Origin: Bacteroidales bacterium
Lineage (GTDB): Bacteria; Bacteroidota; Bacteroidia; Bacteroidales; WRLA01
NCBI GenBank assembly: GCA_009777825.1
Contig: WRLA01000023.1
Span: 1 to 39,703 of the forward strand
DNA: 39,703 nucleotides
Reading direction: 5' to 3'
Shown: positions 16,104 through 27,042 of the stretch, piece by piece
Layout: every line of letters starts with the position of its first letter
Numbering within the stretch: the first letter of the stretch is position 1
Position numbers and translations under genes: made by a program
Notes under the pieces: model-generated
Told to the model about the DNA's origin: nothing
What the model saw: the letters and a program-made list of their open reading frames with translations, nothing else
The model's database searches: none

Positions 16104-17569
16104 CGGTTTTCAACCGAAGGGATATTTTTCAATATCTCCAAGGTATGTTTCCAGAATTTATCTACGGTAGCGATTTCGATTTTTTCTTCGGGGGTATGCA
16201 CTAAACGTAGTGTTGGTCCGTAGGAAATCATATCCAAGTGGGGATATTTTTCCAAGAACAGTCCACATTCCAATCCTGCGTGGATGGCACGTACTACGGG
16301 GGCTTTTCCGAAGAGTTTTTTATACGCTTCGACCGCTATTTTTAATATTTGGGAGTTGGGGTTCGGGTTCCATCCCGGATAGCCGTTGCCGTGTTTTACC
16401 TTTGCCTGTGCTGCTGTGAATACGGTTTCCACCATGTTCATCACATCTTTTTTGCTGCTTTCGACGGAACTGCGCTGGCTGGTGGCTACGGTGATGGTCT
16501 GTTTCTTGGCGTTCATTTTGACACTGGCTAAGTTGGTGGATGTCTCGACCAATCCGGGCATTTTAGCGCTCATGGCGATGACGCCGTGCGGACAGGCGTA
16601 GAGCGAAAGGAGCAGATGTTGTTGTGTTTGGGCGTCAATGACGGTTTGCGGGAGCGTTGTTTTTTCCAACAGTGCGTTGAAGCCGGGTTCCTGGACGGAT
16701 AGTTCGTCGGCGATTTCGTTGCGCAGTTTTTGGAAGCCGGCATTCCATTTTCCGTCGTGTTTTTTGGGGATGACGATGGTGGCGCAGGCTTCGCGCGGGA
16801 TGGCGTTGCGCATGTTTCCACCGCCGATTTCGGCAAGGCGCATGGAGAGTTTGTTTGCCTCGAAGAGGAAGCGGTTGAGTATTTTGATGGAGTTGCCGCG
16901 TCCTTTGTGGATTTCGTCGCCGGAGTGTCCGCCGGTCAGTCCTTTGACCCAGATGGTGTAGGCGATGACGTCGGACGGGACGGGTTCGTTTTCATAGGAG
17001 AAGGTGGCTTCGGTGTCGCCTCCGCCGGCGCATCCGATGAATATTTCGCCTTCGTCTTCCGAGTCGAGGTTGATGAGGATGTCGCCCGACATAAAGCCTG
17101 CTTCCAAGGCGAAGGCGCCGGTGAGTCCGGTTTCTTCGTCCACGGTGAAGAGACATTCGAGCGCTCCGTGTTGGATGGTGTTGTCGGCTAATAATGCCAA
17201 TGATGCGGCAACGCCGATGCCGTCGTCGGCGCCTAAGGTTGTTCCGTCAGCACGTACCCAGTCGCCATCAATGACGACCTGGATGGCGTCGTTGTCGAAG
17301 TCGAACTTCTTGTCGGCGTTTTTTTCGCAAACCATGTCTATGTGGCTTTGCAAAATGACGGTCTTCATCTTTTCGAATCCTTTGGATGCCGGTTTTTTGA
17401 TGATGACGTTGCCGGCTTTGTCCTGACGGGCTTCGAGTTGGTGTTTTTTGGCAAAATCCATCAGGAAAGCGGCGAGGCGCTCCTCTTTTTTCGATGGATG
17501 CGGGATTTGGCAGATATCTTCGAAATACTGCCATACTAACTTGGGTTGCAGGTGGTTTAATTTGTACAT
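16100..17569 (-). CDS. pepD: aminoacyl-histidine dipeptidase (M20C)
   Basis: This is a 489-aa cytosolic metallopeptidase of normal family length. The two-zinc site is visible: LQSHIDMVCEK with His76, LGADDGIG with bridging Asp115, DEETGLTGA with catalytic Glu145 and Glu146, and NLDSEDEG with Asp169. The lid (dimerisation) domain follows, with LTGGHSGDEIHKGRGN (about 210-225). A C-terminal YGPTLRLVHTPEEKIEI carries the last His ligand. It cleaves Xaa-His (beta-alanyl-His type) dipeptides. It starts 30 bp after the stop of the upstream SpoIIE-like gene with no clear promoter between, so read-through from that gene is likely. Confidence 0.92.
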   Translation of the reverse strand: MYKLNHLQPKLVWQYFEDICQIPHPSKKEERLAAFLMDFAKKHQLEARQDKAGNVIIKKPASKGFEKMKTVILQSHIDMVCEKNADKKFDFDNDAIQVVIDGDWVRADGTTLGADDGIGVAASLALLADNTIQHGALECLFTVDEETGLTGAFALEAGFMSGDILINLDSEDEGEIFIGCAGGGDTEATFSYENEPVPSDVIAYTIWVKGLTGGHSGDEIHKGRGNSIKILNRFLFEANKLSMRLAEIGGGNMRNAIPREACATIVIPKKHDGKWNAGFQKLRNEIADELSVQEPGFNALLEKTTLPQTVIDAQTQQHLLLSLYACPHGVIAMSAKMPGLVETSTNLASVKMNAKKQTITVATSQRSSVESSKKDVMNMVETVFTAAQAKVKHGNGYPGWNPNPNSQILKIAVEAYKKLFGKAPVVRAIHAGLECGLFLEKYPHLDMISYGPTLRLVHTPEEKIEIATVDKFWKHTLEILKNIPSVENR

Positions 17570-17599
17570 TTTGTTATATTTTTAAAAATTTAAATGCGT

Positions 17600-19594
17600 T
17601 TATCTTGTTTTTTCTTCATATTTGATGGCAAAGAGTGTATAGTCATCTACTTGCATGGGTTGATTTTTTGTGAAATCGGAAATTTTTTCGAAAAGATCTT
17701 CTAAAAAAACGTCGGGGCTTGCCATATTTACAGTGGACATGGTTTGTCTCAGGCGGGCTTGTCCGTATTGGTCGTTGTCGACATTTTGTCTTGAATGGAC
17801 GCCTTCGGTATGAACCATGAGCATATCTCCGTCGGAAAGGTCGCGTTTGTCGGCGGAATACTCCTCATTGAGTCGTGAGGCGAGGGGTAATCCATTTTGT
17901 GCAGGGAAGAAAAAGAGGCTGCAGTGTGCAATTATACAGGGTGTTGGCGCGCCGGCGCAGACCGTCTCCAACCGCCCTGTTTCACAATCAATGATGCCAA
18001 TAAAGGCGTTGACTGTGAAACTACCGTTGCATTGCGAATACAGGTCGTTATTTAGATAAAAAACGCATTGATCCAGCGTGGAATATGCTTTGAAATGTGA
18101 GCGTATCAGGTTCATGGTCAATATGATGTTCATGGCGGTTTGTATGTTGCTGTTGCCTTTTTTAGGACGGGATACATTGCCTACAACAAAACAGATGCGT
18201 TGTGGCGAGATGTTGAAATAGTCGTGAAAATCGCCTCCGACGCTGTCGGTTAAATAATCTTTTTTCACATATTGATTTATTTTATGTGCTAAATCCCCGG
18301 AATAGAACTGAAAACCGGCAGAATAGAAGTAACGGCGGATTTTTTGTGCAAGTTCTACTTCATATTTACTGCGTTCGTTGGCGCGTGCATTGGATTCGGA
18401 TTCTTGCTTTCTTACAATGAGACCTCTTTGCATGTTATTGACTTTAAGGCACAGTTCCTGAAGGTCTTGGTGTAGTGACGAAGATGGAAAAATGGCGCTT
18501 ACCGAACCGCGTTCAATGGATTCAATGCTTTCTCCCATTTTTTCAACTATTTCCGCTCTTTTCTTCCAATACCACCAGAGCCATAAGGTGATGATTCCGA
18601 AAAAGAAAACCAGCAAGGCAAGGATAAGGATAAATAAACGATTCCATGCCGCCATGGATTGGCTGTTGTAGTAGGATAATGCAATAGATAACCTTTTGTT
18701 AGTTAGACTTTTATAAAAGAACATGTTGGCGGTAGAGGTAAGCGTGTTGTGTAGTTTGATGCTTTCTGTCTCCCCGTTGCGCATGTTGTAAAGCATTGAT
18801 ATAAAGGTGTTGTCGTTGCCGGATTGGGTGTTGGCGTCGTTGACAGGTTGGGCGTTGGCGTTGTTGACGGATTGGGTTTCTTCCAACAGGTTCTGGTTTT
18901 TTCGGACGACATCTCCGGCAACGCTGACGGCAGAACCGTCGGGCGCCAGCATAAACATGAAAGCGTGAGCGTCGTTCTCGTAATAGGTTAATGATGAGCG
19001 TAATATGTCATCCACCCACGCCAAACTCATGGTGAGCCCGGCAAAGCCTTGCAGTTGATTCGACGGGTCGGAAAATGGCACGAAGAGGTTGATACAGGCT
19101 TGGTTGTCCATCATGGAGATGACCGGATTTTCCCAAAACGGCGACATGTTGCTTCGCTCAAAAAGCGCCTGTAAGGATTTTTGTCTCATCTCCGAGATAT
19201 AGTCGTTGAATACGGCTTGCCGGATCTGATTTTGCTCCCGCATCAGATAGACGGAGGGGCGTTTTTGGGTGGAGTCGTAAAAATGGATGAACGCTGCACG
19301 CAGTTCGGGCTTGTTTTCCAATAATTGGGTCAGCGAATGATACAAAAGCGTCGTGTCGTTTTCCAACAATGAGACAAATTTCGACAGTTCGACGCAGGTC
19401 GTTTCGTTCCTGTCGAAGAAAGAATTTGCCTGTTTGATGGTGTTATCCAACGTCTGCCATGCGTGCCGTTGCTCGTTCTCGTCGGCCATAATGCGCATTT
19501 TCCGATTGACATACACAACAAAAGCCATCGTTAAAATGGTAATTATCAATATGATAATGTAAGTTGCCTGACTAAATAATGTTCTGAATTTCAC
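17600..19594 (-). CDS. membrane-anchored SpoIIE/RsbU-type PP2C phosphatase, altered active site
   Basis: This is a 664-aa protein from a GTG start, chosen because it begins just before the first membrane helix and 29 nt below a -7 box. TM1 is at 11-29 and TM2 at 317-341. They bound a ~285-aa periplasmic sensor region (Cache-like, inferred). A short helical linker follows, then a PP2C SpoIIE domain (about 415-660). VGGDFHDYF (452-460) keeps the first metal Asp and DDYT near the end keeps the last. The usual GDVSGKG is GNVSRPKKG (472-480) and the usual TDGV is TEGV (596-599). Two of four metal-ligand positions are therefore changed, so activity may be weak or lost. Family members dephosphorylate anti-sigma antagonists. 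Residues 242-261 are a short 8-aa repeat (period 24 bp, 18815-18877). Confidence 0.82.
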   Translation of the reverse strand: MKFRTLFSQATYIIILIITILTMAFVVYVNRKMRIMADENEQRHAWQTLDNTIKQANSFFDRNETTCVELSKFVSLLENDTTLLYHSLTQLLENKPELRAAFIHFYDSTQKRPSVYLMREQNQIRQAVFNDYISEMRQKSLQALFERSNMSPFWENPVISMMDNQACINLFVPFSDPSNQLQGFAGLTMSLAWVDDILRSSLTYYENDAHAFMFMLAPDGSAVSVAGDVVRKNQNLLEETQSVNNANAQPVNDANTQSGNDNTFISMLYNMRNGETESIKLHNTLTSTANMFFYKSLTNKRLSIALSYYNSQSMAAWNRLFILILALLVFFFGIITLWLWWYWKKRAEIVEKMGESIESIERGSVSAIFPSSSLHQDLQELCLKVNNMQRGLIVRKQESESNARANERSKYEVELAQKIRRYFYSAGFQFYSGDLAHKINQYVKKDYLTDSVGGDFHDYFNISPQRICFVVGNVSRPKKGNSNIQTAMNIILTMNLIRSHFKAYSTLDQCVFYLNNDLYSQCNGSFTVNAFIGIIDCETGRLETVCAGAPTPCIIAHCSLFFFPAQNGLPLASRLNEEYSADKRDLSDGDMLMVHTEGVHSRQNVDNDQYGQARLRQTMSTVNMASPDVFLEDLFEKISDFTKNQPMQVDDYTLFAIKYEEKTR
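18815..18877 (-). repeat. 24-bp tandem repeat in the SpoIIE-like gene
   Basis: Two full and one partial 24-bp unit (GTTGNCNGRTTGGGYGTTGGCGTY) encode Q-S/P-V/G-N-N/D-A-N units in the sensor region. The repeat could vary in number by slippage without changing frame. Confidence 0.7.
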
Positions 19595-19622
19595 CGCTTA
19601 TTATTAAGTAATAATATCCTTG

Positions 19623-19630
19623 CAAAAGTA
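19623..19630 (-). promoter_or_regulatory. -7 box for the SpoIIE-like gene
   Basis: TACTTTTG on the minus strand lies 28 nt before the GTG start, and supports that start. Confidence 0.5.
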
Positions 19631-19714
19631 CAAAAAAAAGAATAACCGAATTCAATTATTTAAAAAAAGCGCCCCCACACCGGAGGCGCTCAAAATTCAT
19701 TCATTTTTCTGCAA

Positions 19715-19745
19715 TTTGTCATACACCCAAAAAGATGTATCTTTG
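19715..19745 (+). promoter_or_regulatory. full Bacteroidota promoter for the SNF transporter
   Basis: TTTG (19715-19718), a 19-nt spacer and TATCTTTG (19738-19745) match the -33/-7 consensus closely. It decides the start codon at 19767, since longer in-frame starts lie upstream of it. Confidence 0.75.
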
Positions 19746-19766
19746 CACACTAAAAATCATAAATAT

Positions 19767-21101
19767 ATGTCGCGTGATAGTTTTGGTTCTCGTTTGGGCG
19801 CTTTGATGGCGTTGGTAGGCTCGGCGGTGGGGTTGGGCAATTTTTGGAAATTTCCGTACATGGCAGGAAAAAATGGCGGCGCTGTTTTTATACTGGTTTA
19901 TGTTCTGTTCATGGTCATTTTGTGTTTGCCGTTGATGCTGTCGGAGTTTGTCATCGGTCGGCGCTCGCAGTCGAACCCGATAGGCGCTTTTCGGAAGTTG
20001 GCGCCCGGTACAAAATGGTTTTTCACGGGACTTACCGGTGTCGTTGCGGCGTTTGTGATCCTGTCGTTTTACAGCGTGGTCGGCGGATGGGTGATAAAAT
20101 ATTTTGTGGCAGCCGTTTTTTCGGGTTTCTCCGCGCAGGAGGGAGCGGCTACTTTGTTTTCGACCTTTTCACAATCGGCTGTTGAACCTGTTATTTACCA
20201 TATAGTATTTTTGGGATTGACGATGGGTATCATCATCATGGGCATCAAGAACGGCATAGAGAAGTGGTCTAAGATATTGATGCCCACACTCTTTGTGATG
20301 ATTCTCTTTCTGGCGGCCTATGCGCTGTGCCTTCCCAATGCGGGTGCGGGCGTGCGTTTTCTGTTACAGCCCGACTTTTCCCAACTCACCTCTGCGGTGG
20401 TGTTGGATGCGTTGGGACAGGGTCTGTTTTCGCTCAGTTTGGGGATGGGGGCGGTGATAACCTACAGTTCATATATGAGCAAGGGCGAAAATCTGTTCAA
20501 AATCTCGTTGATGACCATCGGAATGGACTTGGGATTTGCCCTGCTGGCGGGATTTGTCATCTTTCCGGCGGTTTTCTCCTTTGGCTTTGCGCCGGATAAG
20601 GGTCCCGGACTGCTGTTCACCGTTTTACCGCAGATTTTCGCACAGATGTCCTTTGGACGCATCTTTGCCGTCGTCTTTTTTGCCGTGTTGATCATTGCGG
20701 CGCTCTCCTCTTCCATCTCATTGTTGGAGGTCATCACCACTTACGCGACGGAAGAGTGGAAAATATCGCGCAAAAAAACGGTGTTTCTGGCAGGCGGCGC
20801 GGTAACGGTGTTAGGCGCATTATGTTCACTATCACTTGGTTGTATGGGCGATGTTAAAATCTTCGGCAACATCATCTTCGACTTCTTCGACAAGTTTTCA
20901 TCCATATTCTTAATGCCCATCGGCGCGTTCTTCATCACCCTCTTCGTGGGATGGAAAATGAAACGGAGCGCCGTCTTCGACGAACTCTCCAATGCCAATA
21001 CTCTGAAAGTACGCTATTTCAAAATCATATATTTCCTTATCCGCTACGTCGTTCCGATAGGGATTGTCATTGTGTTTTTGAATATGTTGGAGGTTTTTTA
21101 A
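19767..21101 (+). CDS. sodium-dependent SNF-family transporter
   Basis: This is a 444-aa inner-membrane protein. The start at ATG 19767 (MSRDSFGSRLGALMALVGSAVGLGNFWKFPY) is the classic N-terminus of bacterial neurotransmitter:sodium symporters, with the TM1 signature GSAVGLGNFWKFPY that holds Na+ and substrate, followed by NGGAVFILVYV. About 11-12 hydrophobic helices follow to the end. It shares the layout of LeuT/MhsT-like proteins and should import an amino acid with Na+. The substrate cannot be read. It is a single gene with its own promoter, divergent from the SpoIIE-like gene and convergent with secA. Confidence 0.92.
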   Translation: MSRDSFGSRLGALMALVGSAVGLGNFWKFPYMAGKNGGAVFILVYVLFMVILCLPLMLSEFVIGRRSQSNPIGAFRKLAPGTKWFFTGLTGVVAAFVILSFYSVVGGWVIKYFVAAVFSGFSAQEGAATLFSTFSQSAVEPVIYHIVFLGLTMGIIIMGIKNGIEKWSKILMPTLFVMILFLAAYALCLPNAGAGVRFLLQPDFSQLTSAVVLDALGQGLFSLSLGMGAVITYSSYMSKGENLFKISLMTIGMDLGFALLAGFVIFPAVFSFGFAPDKGPGLLFTVLPQIFAQMSFGRIFAVVFFAVLIIAALSSSISLLEVITTYATEEWKISRKKTVFLAGGAVTVLGALCSLSLGCMGDVKIFGNIIFDFFDKFSSIFLMPIGAFFITLFVGWKMKRSAVFDELSNANTLKVRYFKIIYFLIRYVVPIGIVIVFLNMLEVF

Positions 21102-21131
21102 TGAATTTTTACCTTTCCTTTTTTAGGTTGA

Positions 21132-24398
<3,267 letters not shown>

Positions 24399-24415
24399 AA
24401 ATAGTTATTTGTCGG

Positions 24416-24423
24416 CAAAGATA
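24416..24423 (-). promoter_or_regulatory. -7 box for secA
   Basis: TATCTTTG on the minus strand lies 17 nt before the secA start codon. It is divergent from the box at 24469. Confidence 0.55.
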
Positions 24424-24468
24424 CTACTTTTTTGGGATGTGCGACGGATGCAATTCAAAAATTTTATG

Positions 24469-24476
24469 TACATTTG
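24469..24476 (+). promoter_or_regulatory. -7 box for the AAA-nuclease gene
   Basis: TACATTTG fits TAnnTTTG and lies 17 nt before the ATG at 24494, excluding the longer in-frame start at 24437. Confidence 0.5.
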
Positions 24477-24493
24477 CAGCAAATATTTTAGAC

Positions 24494-26062
24494 ATGAAAT
24501 ACTTTAACGTAGCCGGTCCCTGCATAGAGGGAAAGCATTATATGCTCGACGCCACTGAGCGTTTGCATGACGAGTTGACAGAACTTATCAACGGCGAGCA
24601 GTATTACGTCATTCACGCTGCGCGTCAGACGGGCAAAACAACGCTGCTGCTCAATCTTGCCGATCAACTCAACCAAGGGGGCAAATATTACGCTGTATAT
24701 TGTTCGTTGGAAAGAGTTTACGGCGTAGCAGACCCTGCAATAAGCATTCCTGCCATTATCAATGGCTTTGCCATCGCATTAGAAAATTATCAACTGCCGT
24801 ATTTTGAAAACTTTAGAGATAACTTAGACGTTTCCGACTACTTAAATGCGCTTGGATTGGCATTATCACGCTATTGCAGACGCATTGACAAACCGTTTGT
24901 AATCTTTTTCGACGAAGCCGATTGCTTATCCGAAAATACGCTAATTTCTTTCTTGCGACAACTACGGGATGGCTTTGTCAATCGCCATACTGCCCCATTT
25001 CCGGCATCGGTTGCACTCGTCGGAATGAGAAATATCCGCGATTACAAAGCGAAAATCCGCGAAAACAAAGCGACACTCGGAACGGCAAGTCCGTTTAATA
25101 TTATAACCAGTTCGTTGACGCTTCGCAACTTCACAAAAGAAGAAGTTGCCGCCCTTTACCAACAACACACCACAGAAACAGGACAGCGTTTTGGAGACGC
25201 TGCCGTAGAACTTGCGTTTGAGCAAACACAGGGACAGCCCTGGTTAGTTAACGCCATTGCAAGAGAAATAATCGTTGCGCAACTCAAAAAAGATTATTCC
25301 ATCAACATCACCGCCGCAATGGTCTCTGAAGCCATACAGACAATCATCCTGCGCCGCGACGTCCATATTGACCAACTCTTAGACAAATTGAAAGAAGAGC
25401 GCGTGCAAAAGGTTATCGAACCGATGATAACAGGACAAGGCGACAAAATCGAAAAATTTTCCGATGACTATAACTATGTAAAAGATTTAGGTTTGATACG
25501 GCTACATAATGAAACCATTGTTGCCGGAAACCCGATTTACGCAGAGGTAATCATCAGAACGCTAAATTATAATGAACAGTGGATTTTGACCTCCAATGAA
25601 CAGTACTCCGAATACGAAATGCCCAAATACTACAAAAACAACAACGTTGACATGAACCTGCTGTTGCAGGACTTTCAACAGTTCTGGCGCGAAAACTCCG
25701 AGATATGGCAAGAGCGCTTCCAGTACAAAGAAGCCGCCCCCCACTTGATTTTACAGGCATTTCTGCAACGTGTTTTCAACGGCGGCGGCGACGTGCAGCG
25801 GGATATGGCAACAGGCAGAGACAGGCTGGACTTGTGTATCGAATATCAAGGTAAAAAATATCCTGTCGAATTGAAAATCAACCGCGGCAAACAATCCATA
25901 GTGAAAGGCATCGAACAGACGCTACGCTATATGAACACGCTCGGCTGTACCGAAGGCTGGCTTGTGGCTTTCGACCGCGATCAGGAAAAAACGTGGGACG
26001 AGAAAATCTATCAAACGAAAGAATCCGTTAACGGAAAAACGGTGAATGTGTTTGGCTGTTAA
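24494..26062 (+). CDS. AAA-like ATPase with C-terminal PD-(D/E)XK nuclease domain
   Basis: This is a 522-aa protein. The N-terminal ATPase has a Walker A of the form HAARQTGKTTLLL (41-53, with Ala in place of the first Gly) and Walker B PFVIFFDEAD (134-143). LVGMRNIRDYK and the helical lid (about 210-290, TLRNFTKEEVAALY, QGQPWLVNAIAREI) are typical of the STAND-like archaeal/bacterial AAA group. The C-terminus has GRDRLDLCIEYQGKKYPVELKI: Asp446 and E-x-K at 459-461, a nuclease core, followed by QTLRYM...GWLVAFD. Such two-domain proteins are abundant in gut Bacteroidota, often in many copies. A mobile or defence role is often suspected but not shown. It has its own promoter and its end overlaps the minus-strand gene by 35 bp. 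Confidence 0.85.
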   Translation: MKYFNVAGPCIEGKHYMLDATERLHDELTELINGEQYYVIHAARQTGKTTLLLNLADQLNQGGKYYAVYCSLERVYGVADPAISIPAIINGFAIALENYQLPYFENFRDNLDVSDYLNALGLALSRYCRRIDKPFVIFFDEADCLSENTLISFLRQLRDGFVNRHTAPFPASVALVGMRNIRDYKAKIRENKATLGTASPFNIITSSLTLRNFTKEEVAALYQQHTTETGQRFGDAAVELAFEQTQGQPWLVNAIAREIIVAQLKKDYSINITAAMVSEAIQTIILRRDVHIDQLLDKLKEERVQKVIEPMITGQGDKIEKFSDDYNYVKDLGLIRLHNETIVAGNPIYAEVIIRTLNYNEQWILTSNEQYSEYEMPKYYKNNNVDMNLLLQDFQQFWRENSEIWQERFQYKEAAPHLILQAFLQRVFNGGGDVQRDMATGRDRLDLCIEYQGKKYPVELKINRGKQSIVKGIEQTLRYMNTLGCTEGWLVAFDRDQEKTWDEKIYQTKESVNGKTVNVFGC

Positions 26063-26285
26063 TAATGCCCTCATTTTCCAAAAATTCTTCATAAAGGTAA
26101 TTATCTCCAAAGTACCATAATTTGCTTTTTTCTTGAGACAGGGTGTTATAAGTTTTTGAGTTATAGAAAGTCATCAATGCTTCTTTGGGAGAAATATTGG
26201 CTTGTGCTGCATAGCGGCATACCAATACGGCGACCTTTCTGGGAATGAATATATGGAGGTTTTTGGATGTGATTTTTGGTATCAT
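26028..26285 (-). CDS. small unknown protein, third gene of the DUF3791-DUF3990 cassette
   Basis: This is an 85-aa helical protein: an N-terminal Lys-rich strand, then IPRKVAVLVCRYAAQANISPKEALMTFYNSKTYNTLSQEKSKLWYFGDNYLYEEF. I do not recognise a named family. Its start codon overlaps the stop of the DUF3990 gene as ATGA, so it is translated by coupling. The last 12 residues lie antisense to the end of the AAA gene and look like read-through, suggesting that the original stop was lost when these genes came together. An immunity or specificity role is possible but unproven. Confidence 0.6.
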   Translation of the reverse strand: MIPKITSKNLHIFIPRKVAVLVCRYAAQANISPKEALMTFYNSKTYNTLSQEKSKLWYFGDNYLYEEFLENEGIINSQTHSPFFR

Positions 26286-26770
26286 ACCTTTTGAAAATTG
26301 ATATATTGTAAATATTGTAATGATTTTTCCGTGTGAAATAAATACTGGTCAATTAAACGATAGGTTTTTAATTCGCCGATAAGGGTTTGTTTGTTCATAA
26401 ATCCATTTTCAAAGGCGTTAAAACAGGCATATACCCTGTCATTTGCAACGGGACCAATAACTATATCGTGAGCATGTCGAAAATTTTTATTTAGTCGGTT
26501 TTCCATAACAAAATCAACCCATGCCTCATCCGGTTTTTCGAAATGCAATACGTTGATATTAGCGGATGTCAAGACTGTATCGTCGAAATAATATCTGTTT
26601 AAAACACCTTGGGTCATATCTTTTCCCACTAAACGAATTTTAATCCATTGTAATGCCTGTTTTTTGCTTGATGTTGTATAAAAACCTTCTCCAAAATCCA
26701 AGGTACGACCTGATTGGATAATTTTCGGTTCGTCAATTATCGTCAAACTGCCATGGTACAGTACTTTCAT
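26282..26770 (-). CDS. DUF3990 protein, probable ADP-ribosyltransferase-fold toxin
   Basis: This is a 162-aa protein. LYHGS (4-8) and GRTLDFGEGFYTTSSKKQALQWI (21-43) are the signature of DUF3990, a family placed near ADP-ribosyltransferases: the first motif resembles the NAD-binding H/R strand, the second the ST-F region. The remainder (WVDFVMENR, DIVIGPVANDRVYACFNAFENG, QYLFHTEKSLQYLQY) is also typical of the family. Cytoplasmic. It lies between two small genes with 4-bp overlaps on both sides, the layout of a toxin-antitoxin locus. Target and activity are not known from sequence. Confidence 0.78.
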   Translation of the reverse strand: MKVLYHGSLTIIDEPKIIQSGRTLDFGEGFYTTSSKKQALQWIKIRLVGKDMTQGVLNRYYFDDTVLTSANINVLHFEKPDEAWVDFVMENRLNKNFRHAHDIVIGPVANDRVYACFNAFENGFMNKQTLIGELKTYRLIDQYLFHTEKSLQYLQYINFQKV

Positions 26771-26976
26771 GATTTACCTCCTATTTGTATATCAATTTCT
26801 TCTTGCACGTATTGTTTGCTCTGCGTATGAAGTATTTCGTAGTTGTTTATCAGAAAGTCAATTATTTTGCTTTCTTCAAATAGTTTTACGACAACATCGC
26901 CCGTCAAACGATGTCGGAACTTGTATTCTTCAATACAAAAAGACACAAATTCGATTACTCTTTCCTGAATACTCAC
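26767..26976 (-). CDS. DUF3791 protein, candidate antitoxin partner
   Basis: This is a 69-aa protein. The pattern VIEFVSFCIEEYKFRHRLTGDVVVKLFEESKIIDFLINNYEILHTQSKQYVQEEI fits DUF3791, small helical proteins regularly encoded next to DUF3990. It is first gene of the cassette, 22 bp below a -7 box, and its TGA overlaps the next ATG. Being first in the operon is typical of an antitoxin, but the role is inferred. Confidence 0.75.
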   Translation of the reverse strand: MSIQERVIEFVSFCIEEYKFRHRLTGDVVVKLFEESKIIDFLINNYEILHTQSKQYVQEEIDIQIGGKS

Positions 26977-26998
26977 GATAGTTGCTTTTTATGAGGTG

Positions 26999-27006
26999 CA
27001 AAGGTA
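26999..27006 (-). promoter_or_regulatory. -7 box for the DUF3791-DUF3990 cassette
   Basis: TACCTTTG on the minus strand lies 22 nt before the DUF3791 start. Confidence 0.55.
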
Positions 27007-27042
27007 CATGAAATTTTTAAATTACACCAGACCCGTAAATCC

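Noticed and set aside
19620..19766. N-terminal extension of the SNF transporter
   Set aside because: A strong promoter lies inside it and the family N-terminus starts at 19767.
24437..24493. 19-residue extension of the AAA-nuclease
   Set aside because: It overlaps the -7 box at 24469 and gives no family-like residues.
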